Source: JAZDLX01 sp964538455
GTDB taxonomy: Bacteria > Electryoneota > Electryoneia > Electryoneales > Electryoneaceae
NCBI GenBank assembly: GCA_964538455.1
Contig: CAZIDZ010000004.1
Span: forward strand, 82,724 to 146,723
Length of the DNA: 64,000 nucleotides
Reading direction: 5' to 3'
Shown here: piece after piece, positions 23,479 through 32,350 of the stretch
Numbering within the stretch: the stretch's first letter is position 1
Layout: each line of letters opens with the position of its first letter
Position numbers and translations under genes: made by a program
Notes under the pieces: model-generated
Databases searched by the model: none
Told to the model about the DNA's origin: nothing
What the model saw: the letters and a program-made list of their open reading frames with translations, nothing else

Positions 23479-26394
23479 TTACTTGATCAGGACCATCTTC
23501 TGCATCTTGTGGAAATTACCCGCGTCGAAACGCAGGAAGTAAACGCCCGAAGCAACCGGCACGTTCGACTCGTTCACACCGTGCCACACCACCGAGTGCT
23601 GGCCGGCGGCCATCGGCTGGTCGATCAGAGTCCTGACCTTCTGGCCGAGCATGTTGTAAACGATCGCCTTGACAGCAACGTTCTTCGGAAGCTGGAACGC
23701 CACCGTCGTGGACGGGTTGAACGGGTTCGGATAGACCGGACGAAGCGCAAAGGTCGTCGGAAGTCCCGCTTCAGCGACGGAATTGACGTACGGTCCGCTC
23801 AGACCCTGCACATCGTACCAGAGACGCGGCTCCAGCTTCCAGGTGCCATAGCTGAACATCCAGATGCCACGAATCCAGTCCGGGGTCCTGTCCGACGTAT
23901 CCGGAGCGAGTCCGCTGAACCAAGCTTTGATAGTCGAGTTGTTGGCGGCATAATTGACCATGTCGTTATCGACCAGGAACTGGACGCCATCGGCTTCGAA
24001 AGTCCAGTCGTACTGGTTTGCCTGCACGAAGGTCGGATTGTTGATCCTCACCGCCTGGCTCTCGTACAGCTCAGGTGTGTCGGTCAGATCAGTTGCGGGA
24101 ATCACGTAGAAGGTGATGGCGTTGCCGGTGCTGTTCACGGTGAAGTTCGTGCCAACGCTCCGCAAACGGGTGTTGTAGTCGAACTTGCTGCTTCCCGTGA
24201 TCTCGTTGACGGTGCCGGTTACGGTGATGTTGTCACCCGCTTCGACGGTGCTGCCGACACTCATGTCGGTGCTGTTGATGTGCACCAGGATCGAGTTCCA
24301 ATCAGCAGTCGTACCCGACTGGAGATAGTACGCGCACCCCTGGTCGTAGCCGTACTGATTGGCAACGTCGAAGCTGTCGATCACGGTGCCCGTGACTGTG
24401 ACTGCATAGCCAGCGAAACGGCTGTTGCCGTCGGAGTAGGGAGTGTACTGAATGTCACTAATCTCCAACACTCCGCCGGTTCTCACCGTGTAGCCGTAAA
24501 GACCGCGCGAGGTGTCACTCGGCAGCATTGAATAGTGGACCGACGCATCCTCCCAGGTATCGTACGCCTGGACGAAGAACCAGAAGTTGTCGCCATCCGA
24601 ACCAGCGGGAATCGCAGCCGTGTAGGTTGTTCCCGTGGTGTTGGTCATATCGACCGCCATCCAGGCTCCGTCGATCTCGATCTTGTACATCACCTTCGCG
24701 CTGTCAACGTTCACGTCGTCCGAGATGTCAGCAGTGATCGTGACATCGTCCGTCGGTGATGGGACAACCAGGTCGCGCGTTGCCGAAGCGATCACAGGCG
24801 GACCTTCACCGATCACGATGTCGGTCAGCGGACGCATCGGTTCGATCTTATAGATCCACAGGTCGGGATCCTCGGCGTCGTCGTAATCGCCGTAGTGCGG
24901 ATAGACCCAACCGGTCACGGAGTCGACGTTCGCGCCCACAGGAGGTGTACCGAACGTAACCCAGTTGTCCGCTTCCGGGGATCCGCTAAAGTCTGAGTCG
25001 CCGTCGATGCTGATCTCTTTGTACTCATCCGTCTGATCGTCATCGACCGCGAACTTCACGGAGCTCCAACCGGTTGTGGCGTTGTCTATGACCACGGAAT
25101 GCAGCAGATACACGAATTCAGTCTCCCAAGGTTCAATCTTGTAGGGAGTACGCATATCCTGGACGGTTACTTGAACCGGTGCTGGACGTGAATAGGTGTC
25201 ACCAACTTCAATCGGTTGGGTGATCCAAAGCTCCGTCATATTGCCGGCGTTCATCTGGTATTCGTCAACGTATCCGGTGACAAAGACCTCATCTCCTTCG
25301 TACAGAGTTGGATATGCGGTGGCATCCGGATTGTAACACATAACTGCGCTCCAGGGCTGCTCCACCGGGCTCGCATCGAGCGCGTAGGTTGCGTCGGACA
25401 TCAGGAATTTGATGCCAGCGCCAGCATAGGAAATACCCGTGGGCATGGTGACGACACCATGAAGCTTGACGGTATCCACCATCGCAGTTGCCGGAAGAGT
25501 CGGATCAAAATGTGAATAACGCTTGTTTGCCGAATAAGACTCGTCCAGCATGTAGTAGCTACCGGTCTCGTCGATCTTGATCTCCATGTCCGTCGGACGA
25601 ACCTGGTTGAAGAACGAGAACTGGGTGTACCAGCCGTTTGTCGGGTCCTCCGCGACCTTCAGGTCGCGGCTGATTTCCGGAAGCACGTGGTACCCGTACG
25701 AAACGTTGACAACGCCGCGAACGTACACGAAGGGCTCATCCATCATCGGCTTGTGGAAATAGCCGAAGGTGCTGTTTTGCGGGTTGTCGATCAACACCGT
25801 GCTGTCGCCGTCACTGACGGACCATTCACCATAACCCGCATCCGCGTTGTCGCAGGTCACATCGTTCATCTGCACAAGAACGCCTTCCCACTGCTCGGCG
25901 CCCGTGCGGTTGAACGGGGTCAGTTGTCCAGCCGGGACCACCGTGTACGCGCACGCCGCGGGCAAATCGGTCCAGTCAACTGTGTCCGAAAGCACAGTCA
26001 CATCCGCCGTGGCATCCATCGGCGAAATTTCCGTGATGTAGTTGCCGTTGGCGTCGCTGCCGGATTTGTACTCCGTCACCTTTCCCCGGACTCTGACTTT
26101 CGTGCCGAAGGCATAATCAAAGCCCGCCGCGTACTTGTAGATGTAGACGCCGTGCCAGGCGCCCGCAGAATCCGCCATCCAGAACCCTTGACCATCCGTA
26201 GCTCTCGACAGCGGTTCGAACGTTACCCACCCCTCCACAGTAACCGTGTCACCCATCAACGTGCTGCGATCTTCGGTCACCGGGTCGGCAACGTACTGCA
26301 CCGTTTTGACGGGCGTAACCCCTGGCCATTCCGTGGCGTGCGACACGGCGACGGCCATCAGCATTACGACCATCAGGATGATAACTTTTCGCAT
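23479..26394 (-). CDS. large exported multi-OB-fold protein with C-terminal type IX sorting-like domain
   Basis: 971 residues with signal peptide MRKVIILMVVMLMAVAVSHA. The body contains several segments that look like OB-fold modules of the kind found in extracellular nucleases (YhcR/ExeM type). These are about residues 35-140 (GQGFWMADSAGAWHGVYIYKY, YAFGTKVRVRGKVTEYKSG), about 265-400 (VKLHGVVTMPTG, YEGDEVFVTGYVDEYQ), and about 645-780 (VTVTGTVIDSFD, GDNITVTGTVNEITG). An Ig-like stretch (about 540-640) lies between them. The last about 80 residues, from YPNPFNPSTTVAFQLP to MQKMVLIK, form a Por/FlgD-like sorting domain with YNMLGQKVRTL and GVYFLRF. No catalytic nuclease domain is visible. The ATG at 26394 has GGGAGG upstream. 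The role is unknown; possibly extracellular ligand binding. Confidence 0.8.
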   Translation of the reverse strand: MRKVIILMVVMLMAVAVSHATEWPGVTPVKTVQYVADPVTEDRSTLMGDTVTVEGWVTFEPLSRATDGQGFWMADSAGAWHGVYIYKYAAGFDYAFGTKVRVRGKVTEYKSGSDANGNYITEISPMDATADVTVLSDTVDWTDLPAACAYTVVPAGQLTPFNRTGAEQWEGVLVQMNDVTCDNADAGYGEWSVSDGDSTVLIDNPQNSTFGYFHKPMMDEPFVYVRGVVNVSYGYHVLPEISRDLKVAEDPTNGWYTQFSFFNQVRPTDMEIKIDETGSYYMLDESYSANKRYSHFDPTLPATAMVDTVKLHGVVTMPTGISYAGAGIKFLMSDATYALDASPVEQPWSAVMCYNPDATAYPTLYEGDEVFVTGYVDEYQMNAGNMTELWITQPIEVGDTYSRPAPVQVTVQDMRTPYKIEPWETEFVYLLHSVVIDNATTGWSSVKFAVDDDQTDEYKEISIDGDSDFSGSPEADNWVTFGTPPVGANVDSVTGWVYPHYGDYDDAEDPDLWIYKIEPMRPLTDIVIGEGPPVIASATRDLVVPSPTDDVTITADISDDVNVDSAKVMYKIEIDGAWMAVDMTNTTGTTYTAAIPAGSDGDNFWFFVQAYDTWEDASVHYSMLPSDTSRGLYGYTVRTGGVLEISDIQYTPYSDGNSRFAGYAVTVTGTVIDSFDVANQYGYDQGCAYYLQSGTTADWNSILVHINSTDMSVGSTVEAGDNITVTGTVNEITGSSKFDYNTRLRSVGTNFTVNSTGNAITFYVIPATDLTDTPELYESQAVRINNPTFVQANQYDWTFEADGVQFLVDNDMVNYAANNSTIKAWFSGLAPDTSDRTPDWIRGIWMFSYGTWKLEPRLWYDVQGLSGPYVNSVAEAGLPTTFALRPVYPNPFNPSTTVAFQLPKNVAVKAIVYNMLGQKVRTLIDQPMAAGQHSVVWHGVNESNVPVASGVYFLRFDAGNFHKMQKMVLIK

Positions 26395-26471
26395 GTTTCG
26401 TTATACCTCCCTGTTGGTGAGAATGAAGTTCTCACACGTCCTTTCGACTTCCTCCGGCGTATGCCGGTTCT

Positions 26472-29003
26472 CTATTTGATCACCAAAAATCTACCCGTCT
26501 TCTTGTCCCCGTTGTCAAGGTCCTTGACCACGTAGATGTACAGCCCCGTGGCGATCTCCTGCCCGTTTTCCGTCAGCAGGTCCCAGGCGTGTTCCCCTCC
26601 CGCAAAAGCGCTTCTCTCGCCTGTGGTCGCCGCGCCGCCGATCCGCGCGACATCCTCAGCACCGTAGGTGGCCGCATTGTGTGTAAAATGGTCGATCCGT
26701 TCCCCCGCCACGTTGAAGATGTTTACTTCGCAGTGCTGTGGAAGGTAGCGGAACCAAATCAGCCGTTCATCCTCGTTCAACCCGTCCCACGCCGCCCGTC
26801 CCCGATAGGGATTCGGGTAGACACTGACCCGCTGATCGCTGTCCGCGACCGGGCGCGTGCCGGGATAGGCGAAAGTGCGGTTGGCGGTCTTGTTGGATTC
26901 CAGGCTCGGCAGGTTGTTCGCCGGGTCGCCCCGGTCATAAGCGGTGACGGCATAGTAGAGTTCGCGCGGCCAGCCGTCGTGCACCCCCTGATTCACCCAA
27001 CGGTACGTCGGCTCGAATCCGAACTGAGCATCCACAGCCCTTTTGATCGAGTCTTCCTGCTGCGCGGTCAGCGCGCCGCTGGCGACAAGCGAATCGAGAT
27101 GGATCGCCGACATTCCCAGATCATAGCCCACCGGTGTGTTTTCGTTGTCGGTGGGGTCGATATCGTAGTTGATGTCGTAGTCAGCCAGCAGGGACCATTC
27201 ACCCGACAGCTCCTCATTCAGCGTTTTCGGGGAGGAGTAGACGCGGTACCCTTCGAAATCCTTCTTGTTGCTGATCGGGTCGACGGTAAATTCAGGAGCG
27301 TTGTTCCAGTAAAGCGTCACCTGCTTGTCAGCAGGCACAACAGCCAGCGAGGGTGCGGGCGGCGCTCCCGGGAGGATGTACCGCGTGATCTTGCCGTCGC
27401 CGTCCTTGTCCTCGCCCGGATCAAGAATCCCGTTGCCGTTGCGGTCCTCCCCGTTATAGGCCCTCTGGGCCCAGTCGGCGTTCAAATAGAGGTTGCTGCG
27501 GCGCTCCTTGCTGTCTTCCCCGCTGCCGTTCCAAAGGCCGCACACGATCGCATAGGCGACCTTGAACCTCTCCCCCGGCGCAAGATCCGGAAGCGGGCCG
27601 TTGGAGAGAAACAGCATCCAGGATTCCTGGTAATCGCTCGTCGACGGCAGCCGGCTGCCGTCGAGCCCGGAACGCATTACCGTGTACCGGTCTTCCTCGG
27701 TCTGTGGCATCGGAAACTCGCCGGAGAACGCCGATCCCTGCCAGGTCCACTGGTGGAAAAAGGCACCCCAGTTCGGCGGGAGGGAATCCGCATCCACTGG
27801 CTCTGCCCCGAGCACCTTGATCCCGAGATAGCTCTGAGCCCACCCGGCGTCACCGTCGAAATCGTATTGCATCGCCAGATGTTTTGCGTTGTCGTAGCCG
27901 TTCAGGTTGTCGTACCAGTTCCAGCGCCCTCCGGGACCGCCGCTGTTGTTGTAGATATTCGTGTAGTTCATGTTTCCCACGGAGGCGTCCGCCCAGAACC
28001 CGAAGTAGGGATCCGTTATCGGTTTGCCCAGCCAGATCGTGTCCCCTTCGGCAAACTCGCGGATTACGCCGTCGCCGTAGTTCACCGTTTCGCCGCCGGC
28101 ACCCGCAATCCGCATCCCCGTGGGAATGTTTGTCACCGTGTAGTCCAGAATCGTGAACGCGTCGGCAAAGGGATCATTCCAGGAATACGCTTCGAGATAG
28201 ACATGAATGCCGAGCGGCTGATGGTATTTGATCGTCACACCCGTGCCGGGGACGACTAGGTTTGTGTCGGTGAAAGCGGTGATCAGGTCCTGATGACTGA
28301 TGGCGTTGGGATCGTACACGGTTGCGTAGGCGGCGTAGGGATTTGAGGGGGAGGCATCGACGATCGAACTGCGGGTGACGATCGTGTCCCAGGCCGCTGA
28401 CCCGAAGTCCCACTCCCCGTTGACAAGCGGCGCATCGATGTTGCCGCCAAACGTGATGTAGGGATCGGCTGCGTCGTCCGCGTGCGTCAGATTGAACCTG
28501 CGGTCGATTTCCGCGAGATGCCTGAAAACGGGCGTATCCCTGATCGTCCGTTGAGCCGAGGAGGTGAACTCCCAGCCGCCTTGATCAGGGGCGAATACGC
28601 CGTCGTAAACCGCTGTAGTGACATGGACCTGGCCGTCCTTGACGCCACCGATCCAGATGCCGGCGTAGCTGAAATGCTCAACCTGCTCTTTGGTGAGGGT
28701 CGTGCGGAGTTTGTACATGCACGAGGGTTGATCCGGATTGTTGTAGCCCTGGCCGAGCACACCGAAGTTTGTGATCGTCAGGCCAAGGTTCCCGACGCTG
28801 CTGTTGTGCCAGTAATCATCACTGGCCGTCCTGCGCAATGCTCTCCCGCGATCGGCGGCACTGGCCACACTCGCCATCAGAATCAACCCACTGGCGAGAT
28901 ATGCGCGCAGCGGATGCAGGGAGTGCCGAATGTGGTGCAAAATCCTGTGTCTCACTCTCGTGGCAAACCTCTCGCTTTTCATCCCGATCAATCGGTAAGA
29001 CAT
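26472..29003 (-). CDS. large exported protein with FN3-like region and C-terminal sorting-like domain
   Basis: 843 residues. A long basic N-region precedes a hydrophobic signal core (LASGLILMASVASA, cleavage near residue 50). The mature protein begins RRTASDDYWHNSSVGNLGLTITNFGVLGQGYN, a start seen in surface proteins of uncultivated FCB bacteria. It has a calcium-binding dockerin/EF-like stretch DRNGNGILDPGEDKDGDGK near residue 520, an FN3-like segment (PAPSLAVVPADKQVTLYWNNAPE), and a C-terminal sorting-like domain beginning VSVYPNPYRG and ending TGRFLVIK. No enzyme motif was recognised. The start at 29003 (ATG) is preferred; an in-frame ATG at 28982 would shorten the n-region. First gene of the minus-strand set running to 16324. 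Confidence 0.78.
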   Translation of the reverse strand: MSYRLIGMKSERFATRVRHRILHHIRHSLHPLRAYLASGLILMASVASAADRGRALRRTASDDYWHNSSVGNLGLTITNFGVLGQGYNNPDQPSCMYKLRTTLTKEQVEHFSYAGIWIGGVKDGQVHVTTAVYDGVFAPDQGGWEFTSSAQRTIRDTPVFRHLAEIDRRFNLTHADDAADPYITFGGNIDAPLVNGEWDFGSAAWDTIVTRSSIVDASPSNPYAAYATVYDPNAISHQDLITAFTDTNLVVPGTGVTIKYHQPLGIHVYLEAYSWNDPFADAFTILDYTVTNIPTGMRIAGAGGETVNYGDGVIREFAEGDTIWLGKPITDPYFGFWADASVGNMNYTNIYNNSGGPGGRWNWYDNLNGYDNAKHLAMQYDFDGDAGWAQSYLGIKVLGAEPVDADSLPPNWGAFFHQWTWQGSAFSGEFPMPQTEEDRYTVMRSGLDGSRLPSTSDYQESWMLFLSNGPLPDLAPGERFKVAYAIVCGLWNGSGEDSKERRSNLYLNADWAQRAYNGEDRNGNGILDPGEDKDGDGKITRYILPGAPPAPSLAVVPADKQVTLYWNNAPEFTVDPISNKKDFEGYRVYSSPKTLNEELSGEWSLLADYDINYDIDPTDNENTPVGYDLGMSAIHLDSLVASGALTAQQEDSIKRAVDAQFGFEPTYRWVNQGVHDGWPRELYYAVTAYDRGDPANNLPSLESNKTANRTFAYPGTRPVADSDQRVSVYPNPYRGRAAWDGLNEDERLIWFRYLPQHCEVNIFNVAGERIDHFTHNAATYGAEDVARIGGAATTGERSAFAGGEHAWDLLTENGQEIATGLYIYVVKDLDNGDKKTGRFLVIK

Positions 29004-29086
29004 CCATCCAGATCGGCCAAGAGGTTACGATCCCCCGTGCAGCCGACCTGACGCCAAGCTGCCGTACTATCGTTAAGCTCTCATGA

Positions 29087-29222
29087 GGAAAAGGTTTAGG
29101 TCTCTCGAGGAGCTAACGAATCGTCGGTACCGTGGGAACTTGTTCTCGTTCCACGCTTCACGGTTTCGAAGAAGATAGGGGGCTCTCTCCGACGGCTCCA
29201 AGGTCGAGGAGAGACCTTTTCC
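29087..29222. other. strongly folded intergenic element, 136 nt
   Basis: Nested complementary segments close over the whole element: GGAAAA 29087-29092 with TTTTCC 29217-29222; GGTCTCTC 29099-29106 with GAGAGACC 29209-29216; GGAGC 29109-29113 with GCTCC 29195-29199; CGTCGG 29122-29127 with CCGACG 29189-29194; ACCGTG 29129-29134 with CACGGT 29159-29164; GGAAC 29135-29139 with GTTCC 29148-29152. That is 36 base pairs in order. It lies in the 290-nt gap between two minus-strand exported-protein genes, so it may be a leader RNA, a small RNA or a mobile palindromic element. A smaller hairpin (29236-29267) sits beside it. Confidence 0.6.
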
Positions 29223-29293
29223 AAGGTAGGAATACCAAACCCTGAGCCTCCGTCTCTCAGAGGTTTGACGCCATTTTTAGAAACTTCACGATG

Positions 29294-30598
29294 TTATCGG
29301 ATCAGAGTCAATCGCCGCGTTTCTACAGTGCCGCCGCTCACGCTGCGCAGCAGATAAACGCCGCTGGGAAGATTGTCCGCCCGCAGCGCCACACGGTGAA
29401 TGCCCGCTGAGAGAACGCCTGACCGTGATTCCCAGACTTGCCGTCCGAGCAGATCGTAGAGCGCTAGCCGGACCTGCACCGGTCTCCGCAAATTCAGCTG
29501 GATGTTCGCCGTTCCGTTGAACGGATTCGGGTACACGGAGACAATCGTAAACCGGGATGGAAGCGTCTGAGGTCGGTTCTCCGCCACTCCCGAGATCTCA
29601 CCCGTTGAAATCTCCATCACGACGGGAATGTGATCCGATGCGTAGTAGAGGGCGTCCGCGACTCCCGGACGCACGGCGCCGTTCTGGATGTAATTGATCG
29701 ATTGGTTGAAGTGATTTCCATCGTTCCCGTAGGCCAGGTAGCTTCCGGGCACATAATCGAGCCCGGTGCTGTCGAAAAACTCAGGCGAGACAAGAATGAA
29801 GTCGAAACGGTCGTCCATCCCTCCGCCTGAACCGCCATCGGAAGAAAACGAACTGCTGCGCGCCGATTGGGTATGCACATCTTCGTAGGATTGATTGTTG
29901 TGCCACTCGCCCACCCGGTCGATCGGATCGCGAAACAGGTTGCTCGCCGCGAGCGTCTGCCATGCCGCCCCGCTCGCCCCGTAGAGATTGAAATCTCCGC
30001 AGAAGAGCAGGTTCTTCCCCACCAGCGATCTGGCGTGGATTTTCGATACGAGTGAGTCGATCTGCTCCGCTCTCGTTGACTCATCGGGATCCGTATCACC
30101 CGCTTTCAAGTGCGCAAGGAAAACGAACATCGTGTTCACACTATCGCCCGTCTGAATGTTCACCTGGGCCTGGACGAGATCGCGAACCGGCGCGGCAACC
30201 CAGGTTACCGGTCCAAGCGTGATCCCACGATCCGTGCGGTAGTAGAGCTGAACGTCGTAACTCGAGGTCGGAGTGAGCAGTGACTTCGCCCACTTTCCCG
30301 GGTCGACCTGGTTCAACACGTTGTTCAGGAACCGGTTGGAACCCATCCCGCTCCAGACCTCTTCGATCGAGATGATGTCGGGATTGATGTCCCGGATGAC
30401 GGTTTGGTAATACGGCTCGCGCCCGGCCTCGTTGTGATTGAGGGCGTTTCCTTGGGTGTAGTTCAGGATGTTCCAGGCCATGAAGCGGATGGTGTTGGTC
30501 TCTGCCTGAATGGGATGGACTGAGGCAAGAATAAGCAGGGCAACCAACAAACCGTTTGCAGCTAAATCCTTAAGAAACCGTTTCGTCCTGCCGTGCAT
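29294..30598 (-). CDS. exported endonuclease/exonuclease/phosphatase (EEP) family enzyme with sorting-like C terminus
   Basis: 434 residues. Signal peptide (LAANGLLVALLILASVHPIQA), then an EEP domain of about residues 35-330: MAWNILNYT, the metal-binding Glu in IISIEEVWSG, FVFLAHLKAG, LLFCGDFNLYG, RFDFILVS and the catalytic SDHIPVVMEI. The last about 75 residues are a Por-type sorting domain (VYPNPFNGTANIQL, YDLLGRQVW, GVYLLR). EEP enzymes hydrolyse phosphodiesters (DNA, RNA, lipid head groups). With the exported OB-fold protein nearby an extracellular nuclease is plausible but unproven. The ATG at 30598 has AGGAG 8 nt upstream. An in-frame upstream extension lacks a signal. Confidence 0.88.
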   Translation of the reverse strand: MHGRTKRFLKDLAANGLLVALLILASVHPIQAETNTIRFMAWNILNYTQGNALNHNEAGREPYYQTVIRDINPDIISIEEVWSGMGSNRFLNNVLNQVDPGKWAKSLLTPTSSYDVQLYYRTDRGITLGPVTWVAAPVRDLVQAQVNIQTGDSVNTMFVFLAHLKAGDTDPDESTRAEQIDSLVSKIHARSLVGKNLLFCGDFNLYGASGAAWQTLAASNLFRDPIDRVGEWHNNQSYEDVHTQSARSSSFSSDGGSGGGMDDRFDFILVSPEFFDSTGLDYVPGSYLAYGNDGNHFNQSINYIQNGAVRPGVADALYYASDHIPVVMEISTGEISGVAENRPQTLPSRFTIVSVYPNPFNGTANIQLNLRRPVQVRLALYDLLGRQVWESRSGVLSAGIHRVALRADNLPSGVYLLRSVSGGTVETRRLTLIR

Positions 30599-30731
30599 GA
30601 TATGTTCTCCTGCGAATCGATGCTGTTTCTTCGTGCGGCGCAAATCTGAAAGCAAGATACGGCTCTCTCCCTTCGCTGCCGAATTGCCGCTGTTTATGGG
30701 AGACAACAGGAAGCAAAGTACAGCCGCAGAC

Positions 30732-30759
30732 GTTGACGGCTAGAAATCGTACCGTCAAC
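30732..30759. repeat. 8-bp inverted repeat upstream of the EEP gene
   Basis: GTTGACGG (30732-30739) and CCGTCAAC (30752-30759) flank 12 nt in the gap between the EEP gene and the cold-shock gene terminator. It could be an operator or a minor hairpin. No function is assigned. Confidence 0.35.
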
Positions 30760-30773
30760 CATCATTGCCGATG

Positions 30774-30804
30774 AAAAAAAACCGCAACCCGGACAGGTTG
30801 CGGT
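30774..30804 (-). terminator. rho-independent terminator of the cold-shock gene
   Basis: ACCGCAACC (30781-30789) pairs with GGTTGCGGT (30796-30804). On the minus strand the stem is followed by seven U residues (30774-30780). It lies 22 nt beyond the cold-shock gene stop and separates it from the downstream EEP gene. Confidence 0.92.
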
Positions 30805-30826
30805 CATGTCTCAGGACGATGCTATG

Positions 30827-31030
30827 CTACTTGCCCGTCCGCTTGACATTCGCAGCGGCCGGGCCTTTCTGCCCTTGTTCCAGGTCGAACTCAACTTCTT
30901 CGCCCTCGGTGAGAGTCTTGAAGCCGTCACCCTGAATCGAGCTGAAGTGCACGAACACATCACGACCGTCTTCTGCTTCGATGAAACCGAATCCCTTGGA
31001 TTCGTTGAACCACTTCACTTTACCCTGCAT
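30827..31030 (-). CDS. cold-shock domain protein (CspA family)
   Basis: 67-residue single cold-shock domain that binds single-stranded RNA/DNA and acts as an RNA chaperone in the cytoplasm. It starts MQGKVKWFNESKGFGFIE, with RNP1 KGFGFI and RNP2 VFVHF, and ends GPAAANVKRTGK. The start at 31030 is fixed by the conserved MxGKVKWFN beginning; a longer frame upstream is the 5' leader. Monocistronic, with its own terminator. The 261-nt gap before it (31031-31291) holds no gene that I recognise and probably includes a leader and promoter. Confidence 0.96.
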   Translation of the reverse strand: MQGKVKWFNESKGFGFIEAEDGRDVFVHFSSIQGDGFKTLTEGEEVEFDLEQGQKGPAAANVKRTGK

Positions 31031-31291
31031 GCTTTTCTCAACTTCCTGCAATAATTTGTACTTCCGACAACTGCTGCCGGAGGCTATCGGGGCTAAACTT
31101 AGCTGATTTTCAAGCAGATACCAACAGAAATCTCTCAAACACCTCGATGCCTCCAACAAGCCCCCCTCGCGGAGAGACAGGGAGGCTCAGACGCAGTCCC
31201 ACGGCCTCGCCCGGCGACTTGGCCACACCATTGTGGGAGAAACGCGAAAAAAGGGAAGGAGCACACTCAATCCGCCGCGGCTGGTGCGCGT

Positions 31292-32350
31292 TCACCCATC
31301 TTGCTGCCCGTTCGTCGTCATCGACGCGGGCGACCGGCGGTGAGTGCGATAGTGATGGATGATTTCGGAGATGATGCTCACCGCGATTTCGGGAACGGTT
31401 TCCGCCTGCAGGTCCAGGCCCACCGGCACATGAACGCGTTCGATCTCCGCCGCCGAGTGCCCCTCGTCCTGCAGCGTCTTTCGCAGAAGGCTCCATTTCC
31501 GCCTGCTGCTCATCAGGCCGAGGTACGAGAGATCCTCGTTCAGCAACCAGCGCAGCATTTGGAGATCGTGTTTGTGGCCGCGGGTAGTGATGACGACATA
31601 ATCGTCCCGGGCTGGCTTGATCCGTTGGCTTAGCTCATCGTAGTCGCCGGTGCCGAGGACAACCGCGTGGGGAAACCGCTCACGGCTGGCGAACTCCGCG
31701 CGGTCATCATAGACGCAGACATCCAGCTCGATGAAATGGGCGACTTCGGCGAGCGCGTGCCCGACGTGGCCCGCACCCAGGATGTGCAGCCGCGGAGCAG
31801 GTTTCAGGTATTCCGCGAGAAATGAAGCGTCGCCGCTCTCGGCGGCAAAGCTGCTCTCCTCCGCCCTCGCCCGCTCGATCAATCCCTTCGCCTTTTCCGG
31901 CAATGGCGGCAGAGCGCTCGACCCCTCGAGCACAACCCTCTCGACGGTGACCGGATTTCGCTGCATCTGCGTCAACAGCGTGATCGCCTGCCCCCGCGCC
32001 ACAGCGTCGGACACCGTCTTCCAAAACGAAATTTGCCCGTGGGATACGCGCTCGATCAGAATCCGTGTCCACCCTCCGCATATCCCGTCCTCGCCTTCCA
32101 CGTCCTCGGAACTCATGTCGAAATCCGCGAGCACCGGCTGCCCGTTCCCAAACGATTCCAACGCATGTTGGATGACGGCGTTCTCCATTGCCCCGCCGCC
32201 GACCGTACCCACCGTCTTCCCGTCACCCATCACGAGCATCGACGGATAGTCCTTGCGCGGAACCGAGCCCTTCCAGGCCACTTGCGAACAGAGCACGGCT
32301 GGAACCGCCTCATCCCACCCGGTCAGCAGTTTCAGGAATTGTTTATCCAT
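31292..32350 (-). CDS. xdhC: XdhC/CoxI family molybdenum-hydroxylase maturation protein
   Basis: 352 residues. The N-terminal XdhC/CoxI domain begins with AVLCSQVAWKGSVPRKDYPSMLV and carries GTVGGGAMENAV. The C-terminal Rossmann domain shows HILGAGHVGHALAEVAHFIELDVCVYDDRAEFA and VITTRGHKHDLQMLRWLL. XdhC binds molybdenum cofactor and helps sulfurate and insert it into xanthine dehydrogenase family enzymes. The ATG at 32350 overlaps yqeB by 8 nt. A possible ATG at 32362 has no ribosome site. Last gene of the purine locus. No clear terminator follows. Confidence 0.9.
   Translation of the reverse strand: MDKQFLKLLTGWDEAVPAVLCSQVAWKGSVPRKDYPSMLVMGDGKTVGTVGGGAMENAVIQHALESFGNGQPVLADFDMSSEDVEGEDGICGGWTRILIERVSHGQISFWKTVSDAVARGQAITLLTQMQRNPVTVERVVLEGSSALPPLPEKAKGLIERARAEESSFAAESGDASFLAEYLKPAPRLHILGAGHVGHALAEVAHFIELDVCVYDDRAEFASRERFPHAVVLGTGDYDELSQRIKPARDDYVVITTRGHKHDLQMLRWLLNEDLSYLGLMSSRRKWSLLRKTLQDEGHSAAEIERVHVPVGLDLQAETVPEIAVSIISEIIHHYRTHRRSPASMTTNGQQDG

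Noticed and set aside
26589..28259. A 556-codon plus-strand frame opposite the 843-residue exported protein
   Set aside because: The minus-strand protein has a signal peptide, a calcium-binding stretch and a sorting domain. The plus frame shows only repetitive Val/Arg/Pro composition with no motif.
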